In this document: positions 1 through 8,352 of the stretch, piece by piece
Numbering within the stretch: the first letter of the stretch is position 1
Layout of the letters: every line of letters begins with the position of its first letter
From: JAFAHS01 sp046728175
GTDB taxonomy: Bacteria; Desulfobacterota; Binatia; Binatales; Binataceae
Length of the DNA stretch: 64,000 nt
Assembly: GCA_046728175.1 (NCBI GenBank)
Contig: JBKPEA010000034.1
Location: 1 to 64,000, forward strand
Reading direction: 5' to 3'
Program-made: the position numbers and the translations under genes
The notes under the pieces: model-generated
What the model was told of the DNA's origin: nothing
What the model saw: only the letters and a program-made list of their open reading frames with translations
The model's database searches: none

Positions 1-1
1 A

Positions 2-1549
2 TACACGGACAATAGCGGCAAGTCGCGCGAGGAGGAGATTCCCCCGAACCTCAGGGAACCTGCCGAGAAGGCGCGCAACGCCTTGTTGGAGTCGGTCGCG
101 GAGACCGACGACGAGCTTCTCGAAGAATATCTCGACAAGGGCACTCTTCCTGACGAGAAAGTACGGACCGCGCTCCGTGCTGCGGTGGCAGCAGGCAAGC
201 TGACCCCCGTGTTTTGTGGTTCTGGCACCAAGAACGTCGGTATCGGACCTCTGCTGGATGCGATCACCACGCTGTTACCGTCCCCCAATGAACGCCCTGG
301 CCAAAAGGCGCAGCATCCGACCAACGGCGAGCAGCAGGAGCGTGCGGCCGATCCGAGCGCACCGTTTTCCGCGCTGGTATTCAAAACCGTGATCGATCCC
401 TTCGCCGGCAAGCTCTCGATCTTTCGGGTGGTGTCGGGACGCGCCCAGAGCGATGCGACGGTCTTCAATGCGACCCGCGAATCAAAGGAGCGCTTCGGTC
501 AACTGCTGCGACTGGAAGGCAAGAAGCAATCTCCGCTGGCCGCGGCCTTACCCGGTGAGATCGTCGCGGTGGCGAAGCTGAAAGACACCACCACCGGCGA
601 CACGCTGTGCGATGAGAAGGCGCCGGTTCTGTTCGACCCGCCGATCCATCCCGCGCCGGTAATTTCCTTCGCCATTCGGCCCAAATCGAAGGGCGACGAA
701 GAGAAAGCATCGGCCGCGCTGCACAAGCTGGTCGAAGAGGATACCGCACTGGAGATGCATCGCGACCCGCAGACCCACGAGATCATCTTGTCCGGCACCG
801 GCCAGATGCACATTGAGGTCACGGTCGAGAAGCTGAAGCGTAAATTTAATGTAGAAGTTGAACTTCAGTCGCCCAAGGTTCCCTACAAGGAGACCATCAA
901 GGGCCGCGCCGAGGCGCAGGGAAAATACAAGCGTCAATCGGGGGGTCGTGGTCAGTATGGCGATTGCTGGCTCAAAATCGAACCGCTCCCGCGCGGAAAA
1001 GGTTTCGAGTTCGAGGACAAGATTGTTGGCGGCTCCATTCCTCGCCAGTTCATTCCTTCCGTGGAAAAGGGCGTTCGTAACACCCTGATGGAGGGATTCC
1101 TCGCTGGCTATCCGCTCCTCGACGTCAAGGTAACTGTCTTTGACGGCAGCTATCACGAGGTCGATTCGTCCGACATGGCATTTCAGATTGCCGCGTCGAT
1201 GGGCTTCAAAGCCGCCCTGGAAAAGGCCAAGCCGATCATCCTGGAGCCGATGGTGGCGCTGGAGGTTTCCTGCCCCGACGAGTGCATGGGCGACGTGATC
1301 GGCGACTTGAATTCACGACGCGGCAAAGTGCTGGGAATGGACACCAAGGGCCATGGTCAGATCATCAAAGCGATGGTGCCGATGTCCGAAGTCCTCAAAT
1401 ACGCTCCCGACCTGCGCTCGATTACCTCGGGCCGCGGTTCCTTCGAGCAACATTTCTCGCACTACGAAGAGGCGCCCCCGCCGGTCGCGGAAAAGATCAT
1501 CAAGGAGTCGGCTGCTGCCCGCGAAGCGAGCAAGCAACAGGTTCACTAG
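2..1549 (+). CDS. Elongation factor G-like protein (EF-G paralog), 5' end outside window
   Basis: This is a translational GTPase of the EF-G family, C-terminal part only. The window opens within the end of the G domain region, where 'PVFCGSGTKNVG' and 'LLDAITTLLPSP' match the EF-G G-domain exit. Domain II, the III/V folds and domain IV follow. The domain IV stretch 'GGRGQYGDCW' and 'GGSIPRQFIPSVEKG' resembles the EF-G-like (FusA2-type) subfamily more than housekeeping EF-G, which usually has 'GQYGHV' at this site. The P-loop and switch regions are upstream of the window, so GTPase competence cannot be judged. The frame is open from base 2, so the apparent TTG start at 83 is not the real start. 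An SDR gene follows after 11 bases. Confidence 0.88.
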   Translation, partial: YTDNSGKSREEEIPPNLREPAEKARNALLESVAETDDELLEEYLDKGTLPDEKVRTALRAAVAAGKLTPVFCGSGTKNVGIGPLLDAITTLLPSPNERPGQKAQHPTNGEQQERAADPSAPFSALVFKTVIDPFAGKLSIFRVVSGRAQSDATVFNATRESKERFGQLLRLEGKKQSPLAAALPGEIVAVAKLKDTTTGDTLCDEKAPVLFDPPIHPAPVISFAIRPKSKGDEEKASAALHKLVEEDTALEMHRDPQTHEIILSGTGQMHIEVTVEKLKRKFNVEVELQSPKVPYKETIKGRAEAQGKYKRQSGGRGQYGDCWLKIEPLPRGKGFEFEDKIVGGSIPRQFIPSVEKGVRNTLMEGFLAGYPLLDVKVTVFDGSYHEVDSSDMAFQIAASMGFKAALEKAKPIILEPMVALEVSCPDECMGDVIGDLNSRRGKVLGMDTKGHGQIIKAMVPMSEVLKYAPDLRSITSGRGSFEQHFSHYEEAPPPVAEKIIKESAAAREASKQQVH

Positions 1550-1560
1550 GTGGCGCTGCC

Positions 1561-2322
1561 ATGCGGCTGGAGGCCAAAGTCGCGGTCGTGACCGGCGCCG
1601 CCAGCGGTATCGGACGTGCTACCGCCACGCTGTTTGCGCGAGAAGGTGCCCGGCTGGTTCTTAACGACATCGACGCAGCAGAGCTCGAGCAGGTGACCTC
1701 CCAGATCGGCCCGGCCAGCTGCAGAGGCGTAGTCGGCGATGTCTCTCGCGAGCAGACCTCGATTGCGCTGGCCGCCGAGACGGTATCGTCCTTCGGGCGA
1801 ATCGACATTCTGGTCAACAACGCCGGCATCCATTTTCTCAAGGACGTCACCGAGATGACGGTCGCCGAGTGGGACCGCCTGATGGACATCAACCTGAAGA
1901 GCATGTTCCTGTGCTGCAAGCACGTGATCCCGCACATGCTGGTCCGCAAACGCGGCTCGATCGTGAACCTGGCGTCGATCTCGTCATTTATCGGGCAGGA
2001 AATGGACGGCGCCAGTACGTTTGCTTACAACGTCACCAAGGCCGGCGCCCTGCAACTCACCAAGTCGCTGGCGAGTCGATATGCAGCGGACGGGATCAGA
2101 GTGAATTGCGTATGTCCGGGAAACGTCGAAACTAACATCGTCAAGCGCGCAACGCCCGAAGAGACCGCGCAGTTCTGGCGTGCGGCGGTCGCGTCGGAAC
2201 CGATCGGACGCAACGCTCGGCCCGAGGAGATAGCCAACGCAATCCTGTTTCTGGCCTCAGACGACTCGTCATTCGTGACCGGCTGCCCGCTACTGGTAGA
2301 CGGCGGCTACCTCGCGCGCTAG
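1561..2322 (+). CDS. SDR-family NAD(P)-dependent oxidoreductase
   Basis: This is a classical short-chain dehydrogenase/reductase of 253 residues, the usual length. The sequence shows the nucleotide-binding TGAASGIG at residues 11-18, NNAG at 86-89, a catalytic Ser near 141, and the YxxxK pair Tyr156/Lys160. The N-terminal Asp after beta-2 ('LNDID') suggests NAD rather than NADP preference, which is inference. The ATG at 1561 is preceded by 'aggtgg'. The open frame runs further upstream but there overlaps the EF-G-like gene and has no SDR similarity, so 1561 is preferred. The substrate cannot be told from sequence. Confidence 0.9.
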   Translation: MRLEAKVAVVTGAASGIGRATATLFAREGARLVLNDIDAAELEQVTSQIGPASCRGVVGDVSREQTSIALAAETVSSFGRIDILVNNAGIHFLKDVTEMTVAEWDRLMDINLKSMFLCCKHVIPHMLVRKRGSIVNLASISSFIGQEMDGASTFAYNVTKAGALQLTKSLASRYAADGIRVNCVCPGNVETNIVKRATPEETAQFWRAAVASEPIGRNARPEEIANAILFLASDDSSFVTGCPLLVDGGYLAR

Positions 2323-2485
2323 CTGCTGACCGGCGCAAGGCGGTAACCCCTCTCTAGCTCCCAGTTTGGTGCAATCCAGGCGGAACTCCTCCCAGTCCCG
2401 ACCCAGGGGAGGTGGACCCAGCCTCCGCTGTCAGGCGTGTTGCTGAAGGGCGCCGTCTTATACAATCGAATCGGCTATTTCTTCG

Positions 2486-2698
2486 ATGGCGCCACTGGGA
2501 AAAGGACTTGTTCTTTTGGGTCTTCTGCTCGTCGCAGCGGGTGCGCTGTTGTGGGCGTTGGGACGGGTACCTTATCTCGGCAAGCTTCCAGGCGATATCT
2601 ATATTCGACGGGGTAATGCGAGCTTCTATTTTCCGCTGGCTACCTGCATCATTCTGAGCCTGGTCGTGTCGCTGATCCTGACCCTGATGAGGCGCTGA
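2486..2698 (+). CDS. DUF2905-family small membrane protein
   Basis: This 70-residue protein has two predicted membrane segments (residues about 6-26 and 47-66) around the characteristic loop with 'LPGDIYIRRGN' and 'FYFP'. These identify the DUF2905 family, whose function is not established. The stop is 2 bases before the start of the NtrY-like kinase gene, so co-transcription and perhaps translational coupling with the kinase are likely. The 163 bases upstream, back to the SDR gene, carry 'tatac' near 2459 but no convincing -35 partner. Confidence 0.85.
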   Translation: MAPLGKGLVLLGLLLVAAGALLWALGRVPYLGKLPGDIYIRRGNASFYFPLATCIILSLVVSLILTLMRR

Positions 2699-2700
2699 CG

Positions 2701-4929
2701 ATGCCCACGCGAATGGTCGACCTCGCGTACCGACGCGCCGAGACCAAACGGCGCCGCCGCGAGTTGATCGCGGTGGGGGTAGCGGCTGCAATCCTGGTGG
2801 CATTCGTGCTGGCGCAGACGCAGCTGCCGCCGCTGTCGCAGCACACCTCGCTGGTTTCGAATCTCGCGGTCATTTCGCTATTCAATCTCAGCTTTCTGCT
2901 GCTTGGCCTGCTGCTGTTCCTGGTCGGCCGCAATCTGGTCAAGGTTATCTTCGAGCGCCGCCGCGGCCTGATCGGCTCGCGCTTCCAGGTGCGCCTGGTG
3001 GCAGGATTTATTGCGGTCGCGCTGGTGCCCAGCGCCTTCCTGCTTTACGTTTCGGGCGTGTTTCTCGATGCGGACATCGCGGGCTGGTTTAAACCTGAGT
3101 ACCAGCACGTGCTCGACGATTCGCTCGAAATCGCGAAGACCTATTACCTCAACTCCGCCAACAACGCATCGCACTTCGCGCGCGTACTAGCCGAACAAAT
3201 CTCCTCGCGCAATCTGCTGGCTCCGCAGCAACGCACCAGCCTCAAAGATTTCGCGGAGAAGCGTCAGCAGGAGTACAACCTCGGCACGATCGAGGTGTTC
3301 TCTGCGGATCGCAAACTGCTGTTGATCGCTCTCAGCCCTCGCACCCCGACCGGGATCGGCGTTGCGCCCGATGCACCGATGTTGCACGACACCCTTCAGG
3401 GGCAGGTGATGACACGGACCGACCGTCTCGGCAACTCCGATGTCATCCGCGGCAGCGCACCAATTTACGCCTCCGCGGAGTCAGACAACGTCATCGGAGC
3501 GGTGGTGGTCGACTACTATCTTCCGCGCAGCCTCGTCACCCGCGCTGCGGGGATTTCCAAATCCGCGGAAGACTATTCGCAGTTGCGCATTCTGCACCAG
3601 CCCATCCTGAACAGCTACATCATCACGCTGGTCCTGATCGGACTGGTGGTGGTGCTCCTCGCGAGTTGGTTTGGATTATATCTGGCGCGTAGCATCACGG
3701 TGCCGATCAAGCGCCTGTTGCAGGGTACGCAGGCGATCGCCGGTGGAAACCTGAACTATTCAATTCCCCAGCACGGCGACGACGAGATCGGGCGACTGAT
3801 CGGATCGTTCAACCAGATGACCGCCGATCTGCGAGCCTCCGCGGCGGAACTCGAGCATCGCCGGCGCTACACGGAGACCCTGCTTGGAAATGTCTCGGCC
3901 GGCGTGGTCGGACTCGATCCGAACGGCATCGTGACCACCATCAATCCCTGTGCCGAACGACTGCTTGGTCTCGAGGCGACCAAGGTGATCGGCCGCCACT
4001 ATCGAAACGTCTTTCAGGCGACTCTGGTACATACCCTAGACGATACCCTCGCCGCCGCCACCCGTCCCGCCGAGACGCGCGCCACCATCAAGTCGGAGGT
4101 GGGCGGGGGGGAGGCGGAGCTGATGATGACCACCAGTCCGCTTAGCGAGGAATCCGGCGAGCCGCTGGGCTCGGTACTGTTTTTCGAGGACGTCAGCCAG
4201 ATCGCCAAGGTCGAGCGAATGGAAGCGTGGCGCGAAGTCGCACGGCGCATCGCGCACGAAATCAAGAATCCACTGACCCCAATTCAATTGTCGGCGGAGC
4301 GTATGCGCCGGCAGCTGGTGGACAAGACCGAGAGCAGCTCTCCGCTGGTCGAGGAATGTACCCGCACCATTATCGGCGAGGTCGAGGCGCTCAAGCGCCT
4401 GGTCAACGAATTTTCGGCCTTCGCACGCATGCCGCACCTGACGCCGGCGCCGGGCGACCTGAACCAGCTGTCCAGCGATGCGATCGCCGGGTTTCGTGCC
4501 GCTCATCCGGGGGTCGAATTCGGCCTAAGTCTCGCGCCCGATTTGCCCCAGCTGATGATCGATCGGGAAGCGATGAAACGGGCGCTGGTGAACCTGCTCG
4601 ACAACGCGGTCAGCGCGACGACCACTTACAATCATAACGGCGACAAACCGCAGGTCGAGGTGCGCACCGCGGTGCGCGCCGATAAGGGGCTGGCCACGCT
4701 TGAGGTATGCGACAACGGCCCCGGCATCGATCCGCGGCTGCGCACCCGCATTTTTGAGCCATATTTCTCGAGCAAGAAGGGCGGGACCGGATTAGGATTG
4801 GCGATCGTGTCGGCGATCGTAACCGACCATCACGGATTCGTGCGCGTGACTGACAACAAACCGCGCGGAAGTAGATTCATACTGGAGTTTCCGATAAGAA
4901 ACCTGCAATTCGCCAAGGCCGCCGGCTGA
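2701..4929 (+). CDS. NtrY-like membrane sensor histidine kinase
   Basis: A 742-residue sensor kinase. Several hydrophobic segments lie near residues 22-40, 56-80 and 97-118. An extracytoplasmic sensor region follows, then a membrane segment near 304-325, a HAMP domain (about 325-380), a PAS domain (about 395-495), a HisKA domain with 'AHEIKNPLTP' (phosphoacceptor His519), and a C-terminal HATPase with the N box 'LLDNAVSA', the G1 box 'DNGPGID' and the 'GGTGLGLAIV' G2 box. The order is that of NtrY, the partner of NtrX. The next gene starts 41 bases later. It encodes a receiver domain fused to LpxC rather than an NtrX-type sigma-54 activator, so the kinase may phosphorylate that protein. The pairing is inference from adjacency. 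Confidence 0.92.
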   Translation: MPTRMVDLAYRRAETKRRRRELIAVGVAAAILVAFVLAQTQLPPLSQHTSLVSNLAVISLFNLSFLLLGLLLFLVGRNLVKVIFERRRGLIGSRFQVRLVAGFIAVALVPSAFLLYVSGVFLDADIAGWFKPEYQHVLDDSLEIAKTYYLNSANNASHFARVLAEQISSRNLLAPQQRTSLKDFAEKRQQEYNLGTIEVFSADRKLLLIALSPRTPTGIGVAPDAPMLHDTLQGQVMTRTDRLGNSDVIRGSAPIYASAESDNVIGAVVVDYYLPRSLVTRAAGISKSAEDYSQLRILHQPILNSYIITLVLIGLVVVLLASWFGLYLARSITVPIKRLLQGTQAIAGGNLNYSIPQHGDDEIGRLIGSFNQMTADLRASAAELEHRRRYTETLLGNVSAGVVGLDPNGIVTTINPCAERLLGLEATKVIGRHYRNVFQATLVHTLDDTLAAATRPAETRATIKSEVGGGEAELMMTTSPLSEESGEPLGSVLFFEDVSQIAKVERMEAWREVARRIAHEIKNPLTPIQLSAERMRRQLVDKTESSSPLVEECTRTIIGEVEALKRLVNEFSAFARMPHLTPAPGDLNQLSSDAIAGFRAAHPGVEFGLSLAPDLPQLMIDREAMKRALVNLLDNAVSATTTYNHNGDKPQVEVRTAVRADKGLATLEVCDNGPGIDPRLRTRIFEPYFSSKKGGTGLGLAIVSAIVTDHHGFVRVTDNKPRGSRFILEFPIRNLQFAKAAG

Positions 4930-4970
4930 CCCTGATTCTCGCCGCGGGAACCCCGATAGAGAGAGGCATC

Positions 4971-6239
4971 GTGAACGAAACCGTACTGGTGGTGGATGAT
5001 GAGGAGCGTATCCGATCGTCGCTGCGTGGCATTTTGAGCGACGAGGGATTCCGCGTGGTGGATACTGCCGATGCACCCCGAGTGATGGATCTGATCCAGC
5101 GCGAGGCACCGGCGCTGGTCCTGCTCGATGTGTGGATGCCGGACGTCGACGGCATCGAGCTTTTGCGGAGAATCAAATCCGAGCAGCCGGCAGTTCCGGT
5201 AATCATGATTTCCGGGCACGCCAACATTCAGAGCGCCGTGGCCGCCACCAGACTGGGTGCGGCCGATTTCATTCAGAAACCTTTTTCGGTGAGCGGGCTG
5301 CTCGCTTCGATTGCCAGGGCGCTCGATGGTGGCAGCGCAGGTCCGACAGTCGTGCCACGGATCGCGAGCGAGACGCGCGAAATCGCCGTCGGCGAGAACG
5401 TTTCTCGCGGCGCGTTTGCGCAACGGACCATCGCGCGATCGATCGTACTGGGAGGGCAGGGACTCCATACCGGCCTCAAGACCGGGGTCATTTTGCACCC
5501 CGCGCCGGAGGGTTTCGGCATTGTGTTTTCGTCACTGGCCGACGACACTCCGGTCGCGGTGCGGCTGGAGAATGTGACCGATACCGCGTACAACACCACG
5601 CTGACTTCCCGGGGGCGCTCGATTCGTACCGTCGAGCATCTCATGTCCGCACTGCACGCGTTCGGCATCACCAACCTGCTCGTCAAGACTGAGGACGAGA
5701 TCCCGGCGCTCGATGGCTCCGCGCTGGAGCTGTGCAAACAGATCCGCGAAGCGGGCACCAACGATCAGGGCGCGCCGGTCGAACCCGTTCGCATCAGGAA
5801 AAAAATTGTTGTTAAGTCCGGCGACCGTGAATTCATATGGATTGAACCTGCCGATCACCTGATAATCGACTACACGCTGGAGTATCCCCATCCCATCGGG
5901 CGCCAACACGTGCACTTCGAGTTGAGCTCGCCGGAAAGCTATATGGAGGAGATCGCGCCGGCGCGGACCTTCGGGTTCGTGGACGAATTCCGCAAGATGA
6001 CCGAGATGGGCCTCGCCAGCGGTGGACGCATCGACAACGCCATTTTGGTTGATGATCAGAAAGTCGTGAACACGGCCTTGCGGTTCCCCGATGAGTTCGC
6101 GCGCCACAAGATTCTCGATTTGATCGGAGACCTGTATCTGCTCTGTCGGCCCGTGCTCGGGCACGTCATCGCATCGAGAACCGGCCACAGCGACAACCTG
6201 GCGCTGGCGAAGGCGATTCAAAGCTCCCTCGGCGCATAG
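4971..6239 (+). CDS. lpxC: Receiver domain-LpxC fusion: UDP-3-O-acyl-N-acetylglucosamine deacetylase with N-terminal response-regulator domain
   Basis: This 422-residue protein has two complete domains. Residues 1-120 are a CheY-like receiver with Asp9/Asp10, phosphoacceptor Asp53 in 'LLDVWMPD', Ser81 and Lys103. Residues of about 150-422 are LpxC, the zinc deacetylase that commits UDP-acyl-GlcNAc to lipid A. It keeps 'TVEHLMSALHA' (Glu222, His223), 'RHKILDLIGD' (His379 and Asp383, with His223 the zinc ligands), the catalytic 'GHSDN' (His406), and 'ARTFGF'. The joining linker is about 30 residues, Gly/Ala/Arg rich, with no stop or frame change. The start is a GTG preceded by 'gagagagg'. There is no AAA+ or DNA-binding domain, so the output of this response regulator should be enzymatic. 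LpxC alone is normally about 270-305 residues. Confidence 0.95.
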   Translation: MNETVLVVDDEERIRSSLRGILSDEGFRVVDTADAPRVMDLIQREAPALVLLDVWMPDVDGIELLRRIKSEQPAVPVIMISGHANIQSAVAATRLGAADFIQKPFSVSGLLASIARALDGGSAGPTVVPRIASETREIAVGENVSRGAFAQRTIARSIVLGGQGLHTGLKTGVILHPAPEGFGIVFSSLADDTPVAVRLENVTDTAYNTTLTSRGRSIRTVEHLMSALHAFGITNLLVKTEDEIPALDGSALELCKQIREAGTNDQGAPVEPVRIRKKIVVKSGDREFIWIEPADHLIIDYTLEYPHPIGRQHVHFELSSPESYMEEIAPARTFGFVDEFRKMTEMGLASGGRIDNAILVDDQKVVNTALRFPDEFARHKILDLIGDLYLLCRPVLGHVIASRTGHSDNLALAKAIQSSLGA

Positions 6240-6268
6240 CAATTCGGCGGCGAATCGATCGGACGACC

Positions 6269-7003
6269 ATGGATCTCCGCAACAAAGTCGTACTGGTGAC
6301 CGGAGCTGGCAGACGGGTCGGGCGCACTATCGCAAGCTCGTTTGCTGCCCGTGGCGCGATCAACGCGATTCACTACCGAAGCTCGCAGCGCGAAGCCGAG
6401 AAAGTGGTGGGTGAGATCGTGTCTCAGGGCGGGAGCGCGCGTTCGTTTCACGCCGACCTGGAAAAGGTTTCCGAGATCGAGGCGATGGTTTCCGAAGTTA
6501 TCGCGACGCTCGGACGTATCGATGTGTTAGTGAACTCGGCTTCGGTGTTCAGTCGCACGCCCCTTGAAAAAGTGACCGAGCGCGATTGGGACGTAAGCCT
6601 GAACACCAACCTGAAGGCGCCTTTCTTCCTCGCCAAGTTCGCCGGCCTGCAGATGCGCAAACAGGGAGCCGGCAAGATCGTGAACATCGGGGATTGGGCG
6701 GGCATTCGCCCCTACAACAACTATCTGCCTTATACCGTCTCCAAGACGGGCGTGATCGGCCTGACTCGTGCGCTGGCAAAGGCACTGGCGCCGGAGGTGC
6801 AGGTGAATTGCGTCGCACTCGGACCGGTGCTCGCTCCTGAAGAGTACGGGACCGAGGACATCGCGAAGATGGTCGCCGGTACGCTAACCAAAAAAATGGG
6901 TTCGCCGCAGGACGTTGCGCGCGCGGTGCTCTTCTTCTGCGAAGGAACCGACTTCGCTACCGGCGCGACCCTTCTTGTCGACGGCGGTCGCCTGCTAGCC
7001 TGA
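6269..7003 (+). CDS. SDR oxidoreductase resembling pteridine reductase
   Basis: A 244-residue SDR with TGAGRRVG at residues 11-18 and the Tyr155/Lys159 pair in 'YTVSK'. The catalytic Ser, expected 13 residues before Tyr, is Asp142 ('NIGDWAG'). The Arg-Arg in the glycine motif together with Asp in place of Ser is the pattern of pteridine reductases (PTR1, FolM-like). A pterin or similar substrate is therefore likelier than for a FabG-type enzyme. It lies 29 bases after the receiver-LpxC gene and 41 bases before a BT1/MFS-like permease. NADPH use is inferred from the Arg residues of the glycine loop. Confidence 0.82.
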   Translation: MDLRNKVVLVTGAGRRVGRTIASSFAARGAINAIHYRSSQREAEKVVGEIVSQGGSARSFHADLEKVSEIEAMVSEVIATLGRIDVLVNSASVFSRTPLEKVTERDWDVSLNTNLKAPFFLAKFAGLQMRKQGAGKIVNIGDWAGIRPYNNYLPYTVSKTGVIGLTRALAKALAPEVQVNCVALGPVLAPEEYGTEDIAKMVAGTLTKKMGSPQDVARAVLFFCEGTDFATGATLLVDGGRLLA

Positions 7004-7044
7004 TTCTCGCGCGCTGGGAACGAGGAAAGAACCGTCCGCCGCCG

Positions 7045-8352
7045 ATGCCATCTCAACCGCAGATATTCGGCGATGAGACTAGTGCGGACTCTCTCGGATA
7101 TGCGGCGGAGTCCGCGGGCGCGCGCGGCGCGATTCTCGGCTATTTTCTGATCCTCTGTATTGCTGGGGGGCTCGGTAATCCGGGTGGCCTCGCCTTGATT
7201 CCGATTAGTTACTACCTGAAGGACACTCTTCGCCTCTCGCCGGTGGAGCTGGCCTGGTTCGGCGTGATTGCCACCATCCCGGGGTACTTCGGGTTTCTGC
7301 CTGGCTTCGTCCGTGACCGGTTCCGGCCCCGGCTGATGGGCGATCGCTTTTACCTCCTGGTCGGCGCAACTATCGCGGTGGCCGCGTATCTCTACCTCGG
7401 GAGGGCTTCGCTAAATTACTCGAGGCTTCTCTACGCCACGCTGATCGCGGGCATCGCCTACCTGATCGTCGCCAGTGGCTCGCAGGCGCTCATGGCCGGG
7501 GTGGCGCAGGGCAATCTGATGACTGGACGCCTGAGTGTGGTGGCGGGTGTGGCAACCTACGTGCCGGCCGTCATCTCGGCGGGGCTGGGAGGGTGGCTGG
7601 CTCACCTACCGACGCGCAGCACCTTTCTCGTCGCGGCGGGAGTGACCGCTGTAATCGCACTGCAATCGTTTTGGCGGTTGGGAGCTGTTATCGCTTTTGA
7701 GCAGTCAGAAATCCGTTCCGAGACCAGCATTGCCGCGATAGCGCGACTGGCGCGGTATCGACCAATCTGGCCGGCGGCGATCTTTCTGCTCTGGAATTTC
7801 GGCCCCGGATGGGGGACCCCGATGTTTTACCATCTGACCCAGACGGTGAAGGTGTCGAGCCAGGTGTATGGCACCTTCATCGCACTGGGGTGGCTGTTCT
7901 TCATTCCGAGTGCGATGTTGTACGCGCCGCTATGCAGCAGGTTTACGCTCTCCTCGCTGCTGTGGTGGGGAACCCTGGTAGCGATTCTTCAGGGTCCGAT
8001 CATGTTTTTTGCAAGAAGCCCCGCAAGTGCCATCGCGATCGCAGTACTCTACGGATTGTTCGGCGGACTACCCACCGCAGCCTACGTGGACCTGATCATA
8101 CGCTCTTGCCCTAAGGGCCTCGAAGGCACCGCCATGATGTTTGCGGTGACGACCACCGCTTTGGCGGCGGGTAAATCCTCCGATCTGTTGGGAAGTTGGA
8201 TCTACGCGCGGGGCGGATTCACCTCCGCGGTGATCATCACGACCCTGGCGACGGCGTCGATTGTGCCGCTCCTGTGGTGGGTTCCCAAGGGCATCGCGTC
8301 CACGCGCGAGGGAGAGGCACTCGATTTCGGCTCAACCTATTCCGATGCGTGA
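7045..8352 (+). CDS. MFS-type permease, BT1 (folate-biopterin transporter)-like
   Basis: A 435-residue polytopic membrane protein with about 12 hydrophobic segments. The first part, 'PISYYLKDTLRLSP' followed by 'IPGYFGFLPGFVRDRF', has the pattern of the BT1/FBT branch of the MFS, in which 'YLKD.L.LSP' precedes a Pro-rich loop and an Asp-Arg motif. The neighbouring pteridine-reductase-like SDR strengthens a pterin/folate theme, but the family call rests on pattern memory and the substrate is unproven. The stop codon overlaps the start of the QueC-like gene. Confidence 0.68.
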   Translation: MPSQPQIFGDETSADSLGYAAESAGARGAILGYFLILCIAGGLGNPGGLALIPISYYLKDTLRLSPVELAWFGVIATIPGYFGFLPGFVRDRFRPRLMGDRFYLLVGATIAVAAYLYLGRASLNYSRLLYATLIAGIAYLIVASGSQALMAGVAQGNLMTGRLSVVAGVATYVPAVISAGLGGWLAHLPTRSTFLVAAGVTAVIALQSFWRLGAVIAFEQSEIRSETSIAAIARLARYRPIWPAAIFLLWNFGPGWGTPMFYHLTQTVKVSSQVYGTFIALGWLFFIPSAMLYAPLCSRFTLSSLLWWGTLVAILQGPIMFFARSPASAIAIAVLYGLFGGLPTAAYVDLIIRSCPKGLEGTAMMFAVTTTALAAGKSSDLLGSWIYARGGFTSAVIITTLATASIVPLLWWVPKGIASTREGEALDFGSTYSDA

